Source: Clostridiales bacterium
GTDB lineage: Bacteria > Bacillota > Clostridia > Christensenellales > Pumilibacteraceae
Length of the DNA: 64,000 nucleotides
Assembly (NCBI GenBank): GCA_022508365.1
Contig: JAFLVH010000001.1
Coordinates: forward strand, 62,001-126,000
Direction: 5' to 3'
The notes below the pieces were generated by a model. The model had not been told where the DNA came from and made no database searches. It was given only the letters and a program-made list of their open reading frames with translations. The number at the start of each line of letters is the position of its first letter. The stretch's first letter is position 1. A program made the translations under genes and the position numbers. Below, piece by piece: positions 28,575 to 38,453 of the stretch.

Positions 28575-31500
28575 GATTCACCTCCTTAGAATCACACTTA
28601 GGTTTAAGAATAGGTAGTTTTATTTTGAATACTGCCTTACTTTGCTCGGCAGAGTCGTTTTGTTCATCAGGCTCTACTATAACCTTTGGAATTTCCTCGA
28701 TTTTGACATCCTCTCTATTTTCACGACACCGATAATAATATCGCCTCCATAGGTAGTCATAATACCAAGAAATTGATTGGAGCGACATACCAGCAATTTT
28801 TGCCTCTTTTGTTATGTTATATTCATCTTGAAAAACAAGATAATCAAATTTTTCGCCGTTAAATTCACCGCCTTGCTCACGACATATCTTGATTTTACAT
28901 GATAAATTGTTGTTAAATAAATACTGGTATTTACCTACCGCACTTGTATGTGTAATTTCATTTAAATGATTTTTTTCTATCATTGCGGTTATCGCGCTAT
29001 AACAAAAATCCAATAGGCTAACAACAAAATAATCAATATTATAGTAAACTAGCAGATCCAATTCTTTATCGATTTTGAGTCCAATAAAATCAAAGCAATT
29101 ACGCAATGCATCTACCACCTCTATAGCATTATCGCCATCCTTAAAACTTTGATCTTCAACTTCAATACGTACTATCTGCATAATCGTTTTAAATATCTGA
29201 TGAATGCCTCTTTGCCCTTCCTTTTTAAGACCTTCATTTTCAGCTCCTTCATTTCTTACATTAAACTTTGCTAAAGCAAAACCACCACATTCATCTCCAT
29301 TTTCGTCCCCTATAATGTACAACGTATCATTATCAAGACTTTTTTCTTCTAAATACCGTTCACTTATCATTCTATTATACAATCTTGCTATTTTTCTATT
29401 AACATAACTGTATAATAATAGCCATTCTGTTGATTTTTCGTTTTTTTCTTCGAAATCTACGCATTCTGGATGGGTTTTCAAATAAGCGTACAATGCATCA
29501 AATTCACTAGTACTGGTATGATCACCCGCTTTATCGATAGTGGCGAGCTTTGCAGCAATACCCAAATTATATTGTCGTCTCATAAAATCTGTGTCTAAAT
29601 CTTCTTTTATTACTTCCAATAAAGAATAGCGGAAAGCGAGAACATTTTTCGCAACATGCAGACATTTTATATCAAATAGCCCGTCACGGCTTAATTGATT
29701 ATTATTATTTAATTTATTATTATCCAATTTGATATAAACATAAACAGTATCAATACGATTATATGGCGTTTCAATATTTTCGTCCGATTTACCAATGCAT
29801 AACACTATGATCTTGTTCTTGCGACTATACCAAAAACCGTATTTATTAAGATAATCATAATCACGTCTCAAATGTGATGATGTATTTATGAAATTATTTT
29901 TAAACTCCTTAATTATCTGTTCGCTGTCACCACCGATCCCATAATCTCCAACAATACTATAAATGGTTTCAGACGCAGTTGATCCGTTATTCTCATTCTT
30001 ACTTTTATCTCCCAGAATAAAAATTTGTGCGTTTTTTATATCAAAGTACTCATTCACCAAATATTTGATCGCATCCCTAATTAGTGTAAAAAACATGTCG
30101 CGCGCAAGAGATTTTCCATCGCTACCACACTTACAGATATAATAAAGAGACAGCAGAATATGGACTACTCTAATTTTTTTATTTACGTCATTGCCAATCC
30201 CTTGCTTCAACAGATTGTTAAATAAACTATATACAGGCTTTTCTATTATATCACTTGCAAATTTATATTCATCTTTAAAGATTGATAATATTTCCGCCTC
30301 GTTTCCAAATTTTGTTACGTCTTTTTCTGAACCAATATCTTCCAATGCATGATAAACGACAGAACTGTTTTCTACAATTAATGGCTGCCAAAACCCATTC
30401 AGAAAATCCTCTACAACTTCTTTTTTATTACTATAATTAATTAATTTCTTAACACCGATTATTTCCGCGAATTTATTAACATCAAGGGTATCAATAATAC
30501 CTGAATTATGCTGCAAATCAGTTGAATATTCGTTTCCATAATACAATAGATGTTCGTATCGATACGACTTTGAATCATCTCCACCAATCTTCAATAATAA
30601 CGCAGTGTAGAAAAAATATTTTTCTATGCATTTAGCGCAAACTTCTCTACTACAACTCGATTCTATCATAAAACTCAAAAAATGCTGAATAGTAGACTTT
30701 CGCAAAAGGTAATTACTGTTTAACTTCATCAAACACTTAAATAATTTGTATACTATAAATTCAAGCGCATAATCCGATATGCTTTCCACATTCTCTTTTT
30801 GTTGATGGCAACCACTTATAATAACACCGCAGATATTTTTCACAATCCAATCATACTCTTCTTTTTTGATGCCGTTTGGTTGCTTTCCCTCGAGCTGAAT
30901 TGTTTCCATCGTTATTTCAGGTGTAGTAAACCAATTAGGATTCAAAAGCAATATTTCTGTTATGCATAAAACAATATGCATAAATTCTTTTTTCAATGCA
31001 AAATCATAACTAAAAAAAGGCCTTCCTAAAATTCTTATAACATAATCGATATAATCAAACTGGGTTAAATTAACTCTCTTACTCAATTCCTGTATCAATG
31101 GCGCAGAGCCAGAATCATAAGCGTCAAAAATACTCTTTATAACACTAACATATGTTGTATTATCGCATCCACGAACGGGCTTAAGCACTCGTTGAGCAAA
31201 ATGAGAAATAATCAGACTTACATAGCCCTTATTGAGGTTGTCACTATTCATATTTTCGTTGCTACAACTAACTTCACTGAAATATTGTAGTTTATTATCT
31301 TCTAACTTCTTCTCATAATGCCTAAAGAAAGCAGGAGTTGCCGCCTTTTTTAATGCATTTTCATATTGCCTTTGCAGTTTACAGCGAATACAAGAATCGC
31401 CATGTGTCCTTAAATGCGGTACGTCAATTTTGACATAACTAACAAAATCGCCTTCATTACCGATATATTGCGCCCCCGAGCTCTTGGATATTCGATTTAC

Positions 31501-34500
31501 CAGCAAAATCAAACCGTCAAAACTAAATTTTCCACAATCATCTTCACAATTTCTTTTGTTTGCGATTGAAGACATGACACTCGATATTCTTTTAATACTT
31601 CTTCCGGACACTATAGAAGTATCAACGTAAAGATAATAACAATCTTTACGATTGTATCGAATATCTGAATACTCCGCTTCGAGGTTTGTTCTAAAGTGTT
31701 TATTTGCATCAATATTTATAGTTTCGGCTTTGCCATCACACAAATAATTACAAATATATAGACCGAATTCTATATCTGCATTGTTTTGAGATGTCACAAT
31801 TATAATATTTTTTTTCTTTTTCAAATTCTCATATAACTTTAATAATGCTACATCATCCGATTTTTTTTCTCTCCCCAATTCTAACCATTCCTTAATGCTT
31901 TTCCTTTCCGCTTGAAAATACTTAGGGAAATCGATATAATAAAGAAAATGATTGCCACTACGACTGTAATGACCATACCAAACACAATCTTGAAGAGCAA
32001 GAATTCTTCTATCATTTGAAGTAAGGTCATTTATGTTGTCCGCACAACAATCTATTGTTAGTCCTACGGGTTCTTCTCCTTTAATATAGTATTGCTGTTC
32101 CGGAACGGTAGAAGAAACATCCGTTTCCAACAACGGCAACTCATCTATTACTCGATCCGGAAAACACTTTGTACAGCTTAATGGATCATGCCATTGGCTT
32201 TGAGCGCAGGCAAGAAACATATATTTTCCACTTAAAGGATTACTAGAACTATCCACTTCTATCAATCCTGAGTTTATGTCTGCTTTTTTCCAATAATGAC
32301 CCTCTATAGTATCGGGTTTTAACTTTTCAGAAGCACACGAATCACTCACGACCCAAAATGCTGTTAAATTAAATAAGACTCTCTCATCAGACAGCTTTTG
32401 GTCATTTTCCATAAATCTTCTTCTATAAACACTATTGACTTTACTCCACATTTTATTAAATGTAGTAAGCGTCGTACTAATTGGAACGATCAAAATCCAT
32501 TTATATGACTCAAAATCCTCTTTCAATTTCTCGGCTTTCTCACTGCTGGATTCAACTTTCTTTTGATGGGTTTCATTACTGAAATATATACTGCTTTCTA
32601 TCTTTTTCAACTCATCAATGCGCTCTGATTGATAAAGTGCAAATTCAACAATAGCATTATATTTTTTCTTTTTGAAAAAATCTGTTAAAATCTCACTCAT
32701 ACAAAAAACTATGTGCCGCGAATAAACCTCATATCCATAAAGCATAATCTTAAACGGACTCTCTTCCGTTGCTTTTTTAATATTATTTAAAAATGTTTCG
32801 TCTGCCAAGATTTGTCTACATAATACAAAAGCCGTTTGCATCGCCACATTATGTTTTTTAAAAAAAGTTGACATTTGATAAAAAACTTCAAGATGCACCT
32901 TACTTCCTAACCGCATATGGGTATTTACCAACTTATATCCATGATCATCTCCGGCAGATAGTAAACTTTTTTGGGCCGCGTCTTTAATTAACTTTCTCAC
33001 AGTAGCAATCGGTTTGAATTTATTATCTTCATCAATAAATCTTCTAAAAAGAAAGTCCTCATTTTTGCTTAATACGTCCGCAAGTGATTCCCATTTTCTA
33101 AAACTATTATCGAAAATACTGTTATCTATTTTCCCACGGATTCTGAAAAATTCGTTCACTTTATCATTTGCAAATTGTAATGTGATTCGCATTTGAGAAT
33201 ACAGAATTCTCGAAACATTTAAAAAAGCCAGTTCGACTTTCTTTCTATTACCTTTCTCTACATATTCATTACATGCGGATAATAGCCCTTTGCACAAAGC
33301 TTCCTTATTAGCTGATGATAATCCATCGGCCCCATTCAAAGTTATCATTAAGCATTCTAAATTAGAGTGTTTTTGAAACAACTCTAGCCATAGCTTTTTA
33401 TACTTTTCAACGTATCCATCTTTCAATTCCTGCCCAGATTTGCTCTTTAAATCTTTATCATCAATTTTACAGTTAAAATAACAATGAATATATGCATTTT
33501 CTGGCAAATCCAATAAATCAGAATATTCGCTGAACACATGTCTATGTATATGTGTTTGATCGCCACTCCTATTTTTTTTCGGCACTCTTGTAAATGAAAA
33601 ATCAATTTGTGTCCCAGGTATTAAATATATATCGTTTAATTTCGATATTTCTTCTCCTTCTCCATTCTCCAATCTGGAAACACGCCAAAAATCTTCTTCT
33701 CTATTTACATATAATCCAGAACTCTTATATCTTGCTTCACACCCCAAATCAGACATATAAGTAGAAAATTTTAGCAAGCCTTGACATTTTTCAGGATTAC
33801 TATATCTAAAATTGACCCATTCTGTTTTATTTTCATTTGTTATTAAGTCTGCTATCGGGGTAAGAAAATCTTCAGTGCATATTTTGATTTCTTTCATCTC
33901 GCTTGGGCACTTTTTTTGATCACTTTTAAAAGTTTCAACTATCGTTTTTAAATTTATATCCGCAATCCTGGTTTTTATCTGTTTTCGCTGCTCGCCGTAT
34001 TCTGTTACATATACTGACAATAATCCTTGTTTTCTATCTGTATGATTAACAATATTTTCCGCAAGTTGGTAAACAGCATCAGATAATTCAACCGCAACTT
34101 CTATATATTTATCCCAAAAATTCTTAAAGCGCGTTTTAATATCATTTTCTTCTTCACTCATCTCAATAATATTTTGAGCTTCTTCCATAACAGTTGGATC
34201 ACAATCAATCATCATAAACAATAATGTATACTGAAACCATGATATACCATTGGCGCTATCTACAAGCGTATTAAAAAAAAGCTCTCTATTTTTATAATCT
34301 TTTTTAAATGGATTCCGGTATGTTTCATCATTGTGAATGATGCTCTCTTTTAACTTTGATGTACCGAATTTTTTTAGCATACCTACTATAGCATCTTCGG
34401 CATCATCTTGCATATGGCATAAAACCCTGATCTCATTTATTATTGCTTTATCAGTTGCTTTATTTATCTTTTCCCCATCTTTTCCATATATCTTATCTTG

Positions 34501-35208
34501 ATTGACATAAGACAATTTAGCACAAGAATTAAAAATTTTGTCTAAGGTTTCACTATTAATAGGTAAAATAGGAATAAATGCAGTTGACGAATCAGTTTTT
34601 TTATTCAATTTTTTTATCTTACTATCATCCTGAAAATACACCTCTTTAAATGTAATATTGGCAAAATATTGAGAAAGCTTGAAATATAAATCATTACTCT
34701 CGCGTAGCCTTAAATCTTTACTATTCTCAATAACCGGAACTAAACAGGTGAATAGATTGTTTAATGGAAAACCTTGCGATTCCAATGCTTGCAACATCAA
34801 TGCAAAATAAAAGAATTCGGAAATATCTTTTGATACATTAATAATCAATAAATATTTTCTATTAACGTCATTAGAAAAACCGTTTTTATTAAGTTGTTCT
34901 ATGAATTTCTTTAATTTTGATGAGTCCCCAAATAACGATTTGCCTTCTAACCCACTTATCTTATCTTTTATTGCTCTTCCGGAACCAAATTCGCTTCCAC
35001 TATTAAATTCTTCATCATTATAAGATAAGTGGTATATATCCATACCCTTATTTTTAAACTGTTCCAAACTTTCTTCCCATATAACTCTGTTTTGAGGGCT
35101 TGTTTTATTTTCAAGCGTTAACAACAACTGAATGCAACGAGCATAGTTATCTTGTTCGTTTGATAATTTTAAAATATATAAAATATTTTTACTATTTTCT
35201 TTTGCCAT
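28567..35208 (-). CDS. 2213-aa multidomain protein: GHKL-ATPase-like, phosphoribosyltransferase-like and sensor-kinase-like parts
   Basis: Not a protein I can name. No signal peptide or membrane helix is evident, so it is probably cytoplasmic. Residues of about 370-545 resemble a GHKL ATPase: an N-box QLAENIVNHT followed by GLLSVYV, a G2-like GLLKFSTYMSDLG near 477-489, and a closing strand GTQIDFSFTR; the DxGxG box is degenerate (around Asp417). Residues of about 1075-1270 resemble a phosphoribosyltransferase, with NIIIVTS, then YYLYVDTSIVSGRSIKRI (1191-1208), strikingly like the PRPP loop of amidophosphoribosyltransferase. CxxC pairs at 1012/1015 and 1273/1276 bracket this part, as zinc sites do in ComF-like proteins. 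After a helical stretch, about 1730-2213 look like a GAF domain, a helical dimerisation segment and a second degenerate histidine-kinase ATPase ending KAVFKIKLPIL. It is the first gene of a three-gene operon; its own ribosome site is weak. The domain calls are by eye. Confidence 0.65.
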   Translation of the reverse strand: MAKENSKNILYILKLSNEQDNYARCIQLLLTLENKTSPQNRVIWEESLEQFKNKGMDIYHLSYNDEEFNSGSEFGSGRAIKDKISGLEGKSLFGDSSKLKKFIEQLNKNGFSNDVNRKYLLIINVSKDISEFFYFALMLQALESQGFPLNNLFTCLVPVIENSKDLRLRESNDLYFKLSQYFANITFKEVYFQDDSKIKKLNKKTDSSTAFIPILPINSETLDKIFNSCAKLSYVNQDKIYGKDGEKINKATDKAIINEIRVLCHMQDDAEDAIVGMLKKFGTSKLKESIIHNDETYRNPFKKDYKNRELFFNTLVDSANGISWFQYTLLFMMIDCDPTVMEEAQNIIEMSEEENDIKTRFKNFWDKYIEVAVELSDAVYQLAENIVNHTDRKQGLLSVYVTEYGEQRKQIKTRIADINLKTIVETFKSDQKKCPSEMKEIKICTEDFLTPIADLITNENKTEWVNFRYSNPEKCQGLLKFSTYMSDLGCEARYKSSGLYVNREEDFWRVSRLENGEGEEISKLNDIYLIPGTQIDFSFTRVPKKNRSGDQTHIHRHVFSEYSDLLDLPENAYIHCYFNCKIDDKDLKSKSGQELKDGYVEKYKKLWLELFQKHSNLECLMITLNGADGLSSANKEALCKGLLSACNEYVEKGNRKKVELAFLNVSRILYSQMRITLQFANDKVNEFFRIRGKIDNSIFDNSFRKWESLADVLSKNEDFLFRRFIDEDNKFKPIATVRKLIKDAAQKSLLSAGDDHGYKLVNTHMRLGSKVHLEVFYQMSTFFKKHNVAMQTAFVLCRQILADETFLNNIKKATEESPFKIMLYGYEVYSRHIVFCMSEILTDFFKKKKYNAIVEFALYQSERIDELKKIESSIYFSNETHQKKVESSSEKAEKLKEDFESYKWILIVPISTTLTTFNKMWSKVNSVYRRRFMENDQKLSDERVLFNLTAFWVVSDSCASEKLKPDTIEGHYWKKADINSGLIEVDSSSNPLSGKYMFLACAQSQWHDPLSCTKCFPDRVIDELPLLETDVSSTVPEQQYYIKGEEPVGLTIDCCADNINDLTSNDRRILALQDCVWYGHYSRSGNHFLYYIDFPKYFQAERKSIKEWLELGREKKSDDVALLKLYENLKKKKNIIIVTSQNNADIEFGLYICNYLCDGKAETINIDANKHFRTNLEAEYSDIRYNRKDCYYLYVDTSIVSGRSIKRISSVMSSIANKRNCEDDCGKFSFDGLILLVNRISKSSGAQYIGNEGDFVSYVKIDVPHLRTHGDSCIRCKLQRQYENALKKAATPAFFRHYEKKLEDNKLQYFSEVSCSNENMNSDNLNKGYVSLIISHFAQRVLKPVRGCDNTTYVSVIKSIFDAYDSGSAPLIQELSKRVNLTQFDYIDYVIRILGRPFFSYDFALKKEFMHIVLCITEILLLNPNWFTTPEITMETIQLEGKQPNGIKKEEYDWIVKNICGVIISGCHQQKENVESISDYALEFIVYKLFKCLMKLNSNYLLRKSTIQHFLSFMIESSCSREVCAKCIEKYFFYTALLLKIGGDDSKSYRYEHLLYYGNEYSTDLQHNSGIIDTLDVNKFAEIIGVKKLINYSNKKEVVEDFLNGFWQPLIVENSSVVYHALEDIGSEKDVTKFGNEAEILSIFKDEYKFASDIIEKPVYSLFNNLLKQGIGNDVNKKIRVVHILLSLYYICKCGSDGKSLARDMFFTLIRDAIKYLVNEYFDIKNAQIFILGDKSKNENNGSTASETIYSIVGDYGIGGDSEQIIKEFKNNFINTSSHLRRDYDYLNKYGFWYSRKNKIIVLCIGKSDENIETPYNRIDTVYVYIKLDNNKLNNNNQLSRDGLFDIKCLHVAKNVLAFRYSLLEVIKEDLDTDFMRRQYNLGIAAKLATIDKAGDHTSTSEFDALYAYLKTHPECVDFEEKNEKSTEWLLLYSYVNRKIARLYNRMISERYLEEKSLDNDTLYIIGDENGDECGGFALAKFNVRNEGAENEGLKKEGQRGIHQIFKTIMQIVRIEVEDQSFKDGDNAIEVVDALRNCFDFIGLKIDKELDLLVYYNIDYFVVSLLDFCYSAITAMIEKNHLNEITHTSAVGKYQYLFNNNLSCKIKICREQGGEFNGEKFDYLVFQDEYNITKEAKIAGMSLQSISWYYDYLWRRYYYRCRENREDVKIEEIPKVIVEPDEQNDSAEQSKAVFKIKLPILKPKCDSKEVNHE

Positions 35209-35275
35209 CTTGCAACCATTTTATCCCTTTAAATAGTCGTTCACATTTTTACACATATTCCGATTAAATTCATAT

Positions 35276-35304
35276 ATTATAAATTATAATAGCTCATTTG
35301 AAAA
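35276..35304 (-). promoter_or_regulatory. Putative promoter of the three-gene island operon
   Basis: Minus-strand TTTTCA (35304-35299), 17-base spacer and TATAAT (35281-35276); a second TATAAT overlaps at 35288-35283. The leader to the ATG at 35208 would be about 60 bases. AT-richness of the region makes chance matches more likely. Confidence 0.45.
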
Positions 35305-35358
35305 CTCAATTTCGTTTGCATAATTATTTCATATGGTTTAACGTTTATCTAATTCATC

Positions 35359-35505
35359 TCATTTTGTCTTTTCGTCCTTGTTTGACAACTCATCTAAAAT
35401 CGTTGAGCCAGCGAAATAGATAGACATTAAGAATAGAATTAAGTCCTCATCCGTGCATTTGATTCTTCAGATCCATACAATTAACCGCGTGATTATGGTG
35501 TTCAT
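35359..35505 (-). pseudogene. Small hypothetical gene with an internal TGA stop
   Basis: An ATG at 35505 with a good ribosome site (GGAAGG, 5-base spacing) opens MNTIITRLIVWI, then a TGA at 35469-35467, then in the same frame RIKCTDEDLILFLMSIYFAG and on to a stop at 35361-35359 (about 48 codons in all). The phrase CTDEDLILFLMSIYF has the look of real protein of the small helical kind found beside phage-type regulators. TGA is used as an ordinary stop elsewhere in the window, so this is more likely decay (for example TGG or CGA to TGA) than recoding. Weak support. Confidence 0.3.
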
Positions 35506-36213
35506 AAAAACCTTCCTTTTTGTTCTATATATAAGTGTTCTCTATATATAAATAGCAATTATATCTCTTTTTTTCCACCATAATTTGTAAAATATTCTAT
35601 TATTTTTTAAAAATGCGAATAAGATATAGGTTTAATTTTTGAATCAATCCCTATTATTATTGCTTATAAAAAGTATAAAGCAGAAAGTGTTGCCCTATCT
35701 CCGTGATAAAGACAGTGGATTGTTTTCAGTGTAATGTGGTATGCGATCAAAGCACCAATCAACATCACAACAATTCATATGTAATGTTTTATTATATTGC
35801 AAGTATTGCACGTTTCTTTTTAGAATACATATACTTTGTGCGTTTATATGCTCAAAGCTTTTGCAGACATTTATATTTATAACTTAAAACCCTACATATT
35901 CTAATATAAACAAAAACCCTAACTGAACTTTAGATTCAACGCGACCCCACGTATCTTTCGCACTAAAAAAGGCCTAAAACAAAACACAAAAAAGCTAGCA
36001 CGAATTCACTATAAAGGATGGCAACTTAGCACGAAACATATTAAACACAAATATTGATCCTCACATTGTTAATAATCTACTTATTGATTAAACCGTGGCT
36101 TATTGAATCAGAATGTATTATGCAACATCGCAAGAATATGTTTTTAACACCCTAATAACAAGCTGAAATAAAGCATGCAATTCATTACAATGATTCGGAA
36201 TATATCCTAACCC
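35506..36213. other. AT-rich intergenic stretch of the island, no supported gene
   Basis: No convincing coding sequence, tRNA or terminator is seen in these 700 bases. TTCTATATATAA (35523-35534) and TTCTCTATATATAA (35538-35551) form an imperfect direct repeat just upstream of the small broken gene and could be an operator. The rest looks like decayed DNA. Confidence 0.5.
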
Positions 36214-36942
36214 TCAATGTGCGAAAGGTTTCATACCCATAGCTAAGCCCTGGCAATCATTTATAGACTTCCAATATGCATCATTATCCATCCCTATTCC
36301 TTCATGCACGAACTGATTACGTAATTTATAAGCGCTTGTAACAAGCTGTCTGATGTAACTTTCACTAAATAATGTATCTTGTTGAATAAAATCCATTAGC
36401 GCTAAAACGACCCTCTCCTTCTTGTTTCTAGAATTGGATATAAATAATGATTCTAAAATTACAAGTAGGGCAACTAGGGCATTGTCGTATTTTTCAATAG
36501 AAGCATTTTCATATGCGGAATTAAACATTAGTATCGCTTTTTGCCATTTGGTTATTTTCGATATATTAAGTGTAGAGCATTGCCTTTTGTCTACAAAGCA
36601 ATTATTTATATACTTAGTTAATAATGTAGTGAATTCAATAAAATGTGCTTCATTATTTATAAACTCGCCGGTCGCAATATCCAAAATAGGCAAACATTGA
36701 AATCTCAAAGAATACCCATAACAATTTTTATACGGTAGTTCTGGTGATGTATATTCTTCATTATAATATACGCCATATGCTTGTGCAGGACGTTTTTCTG
36801 CATGCAACATATACTACCACCCACCACAATCCAATTTAGTGTCAAATTCAATCATTCGTATGAAAGCATAAACTGCACTAACTATTCTACCCGATTCAAT
36901 TTCTACGCTCCAATCTATATTTTTAATTGCTATTGTTAACAT
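36214..36942 (-). pseudogene. Apea-like HEPN domain protein, interrupted by an in-frame stop
   Basis: The open part (ATG at 36810 to stop at 36214, 198 residues) ends in a HEPN-type helical domain of the Apea-like kind: ALLVILESLFISNSRNKKER followed about 40 residues later by YKLRNQFVHEG, which holds the RX4H motif (Arg-Asn-Gln-Phe-Val-His) of HEPN ribonucleases. Directly upstream in the same frame another 42 codons are open from an ATG at 36942 (MLTIAIKNIDWSVEIE...) and are separated from the rest by a single TAG (36816-36814) following a TGG codon. This suggests one gene broken by a nonsense change, although expression of the 198-residue part alone is possible. HEPN proteins are commonly RNA-cleaving effectors in phage defence and toxin systems. 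Confidence 0.6.
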
Positions 36943-36967
36943 AGGATAATTAAAGAAGATTCTATCT

Positions 36968-37383
36968 TTAGCGCATAAACTGTTTTTTCAAAGTGCTTTC
37001 CCAATGATGATTTTTTCCTTTTGTTTTTATTTTTTCTATTGAGTAATTCTCTGTCTTAAAAATTTTGATGTTAGGAGACAATGAAAGATCTGTTTTTATA
37101 CCATTATCATTCAAAAAATTTAGCGGTGTCAAAATAAGGCATGGCACAGCAAGCGAATTCAAGTTATGTTCAATTCTTTTCAAAAACTCACTATAAACTA
37201 ATGAGTTTTTAATTGCATATGCAAGTTCATCAAAAACTATTTTTTCAAATCTACCATCAGGCGTGTAGCTTGGAAACTTTTGCACATCCGACCATAGTTA
37301 AACATTTCGCTCGTATGATAATTGCGAATCGTTATTTCTCCACTGTGCGCCGAATAGAGAATTTTTTTAAATAATTCTTCCAT
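36968..37383 (-). pseudogene. Hypothetical gene broken by a frameshift
   Basis: From an ATG at 37383, behind an AGGGG ribosome site, a frame reads MEELFKKILYSAHSGEITIR and on to a stop near 37237. Overlapping it in another frame, open from about 37295, is a good-looking protein segment (QKFPSYTPDGRFEKIVFDEL and about 85 more residues) that ends at 36968. The two frames join naturally if one base is gained or lost near 37285-37300. I do not recognise the family. It lies just upstream of the HEPN remnant and could be the N-terminal part of the same ancestral gene. Confidence 0.45.
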
Positions 37384-37614
37384 GGTTATTCCCCTAAAAT
37401 CGTATTCCAAATTAAATCCATACATTTATCACATTCTAAATAACAATCTATAATATTAAATACGTTATGTTTATCGTGTGAATTATGGATAAGTATGGTT
37501 CTTACCAGCCCCCTTGGGTTCAATGACATGTTAAACTAATATTGCATTGAAAAACCTTATTCTAAAATCATGTTCTTTTTGCTCTTTTATATTTGATAAT
37601 TTTATCTGTTAGAA

Positions 37615-38199
37615 TTATACTTTTTGCATTAAACTTCTCGCCATAATCATCTTTGATAGCTCATATCTCTTTTCAGGGAACAACCAAGTAATAAAATCTA
37701 TGGCAATTTCATGATGGGCAAATGTTCCGCCACCTTTACCTTGTTTGGAAACCAATCCTTTAGCATTAGTACTTGAAATCCATATTTTAGCGGTTAGTGT
37801 AAACGCTGGTTCTTTTGTCTTATAGATTAATTTCCTTGCCTCTTCAAAATTAAAGTCAAAGTTATGCTCTTTTTCCCACAAACACAGTAATTCTAAAGTA
37901 TTAACATTCCTTAGCCAAGATTGAATAATATAACTTGGATTTGTCGCATCTTTTCTTTTAGCTATATCTGTTAATGAATAAGTTACTTTATCTTTATATT
38001 TTATATGTTCTAAATCCATTAGCAGCTGCGCATAATTTGCATTAGTCTCTAAATACTTGCGAATACTTTTTTGAGCATTTTGCCGCGTATATTCCGCCGT
38101 TTTATTCGACATTCCAGACTGATCTTGCAATTCCTTGATTGTTTGCTCAATACTGTCCAAATACTCGGTAATTGCATCATTATGAACTTCTAATACCAT
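37615..38199 (-). CDS. KilA-N domain protein
   Basis: Residues of about 65-190 match the KilA-N DNA-binding domain: IIQSWLRNVNTLELLCLWEK, FNFEEARKLIY, AKIWISSTNAKGLVSKQGKG, then GGTFAHHEIAIDFITWLFPE. The first 60 residues are helical. KilA-N proteins are typical of phages, plasmids and integrated elements of Bacillota. At 194 residues this copy stops soon after the domain (MIMARSLMQKV), so the usual C-terminal region is missing or was lost. It has its own weak promoter and a GAGGT ribosome site. It is the gene nearest the ssrA end of the island. Confidence 0.82.
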   Translation of the reverse strand: MVLEVHNDAITEYLDSIEQTIKELQDQSGMSNKTAEYTRQNAQKSIRKYLETNANYAQLLMDLEHIKYKDKVTYSLTDIAKRKDATNPSYIIQSWLRNVNTLELLCLWEKEHNFDFNFEEARKLIYKTKEPAFTLTAKIWISSTNAKGLVSKQGKGGGTFAHHEIAIDFITWLFPEKRYELSKMIMARSLMQKV

Positions 38200-38219
38200 A
38201 AGAAAACCTCTATACAGTG

Positions 38220-38248
38220 ATTATAGCATATTTTATGACAAAAATAAA
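38220..38248 (-). promoter_or_regulatory. Putative promoter of the KilA-N gene
   Basis: Minus-strand TTTATT (38248-38243), 17-base spacer and TATAAT (38225-38220), followed by AGAGG before the ATG at 38199. The -10 is perfect, the -35 weak. Confidence 0.45.
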
Positions 38249-38409
38249 GCATATTATATAAGTTGCATATTTGTGGGTTTAAAATCTTCATGCTTTAAAT
38301 TAACATTACTAATTTTATGTTTATCTTTTATGTTCTAATTAAACTAGCTAAAACACTACCATTTATGTGCTAATTCATATATATTTTTATGTTTTAAGCC
38401 ATAAATAGC

Positions 38410-38447
38410 AAAAAATCGCATCTGACTTTTAACAAAATGCGATTTTT
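38410..38447 (-). terminator. Rho-independent terminator of ssrA
   Basis: Perfect 11-base arms AAAAATCGCAT (38411-38421) and ATGCGATTTTT (38437-38447) with a 15-base loop; on the minus strand the stem ends in six T. It begins 7 bases after the CCA end of the tmRNA gene. Confidence 0.85.
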
Positions 38448-38453
38448 GGGTTT

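Noticed and set aside
28567..35208. The 2213-aa gene as a nonribosomal synthetase or helicase-type defence protein
   Set aside because: No carrier, adenylation, Walker A/B helicase or nuclease motifs are visible; GHKL- and PRTase-like features are the only recognisable ones.
35660..35740. Short minus-strand frame (about 32 codons) in the AT-rich gap
   Set aside because: No ribosome site, no family resemblance and too short in a stop-poor context to be trusted.
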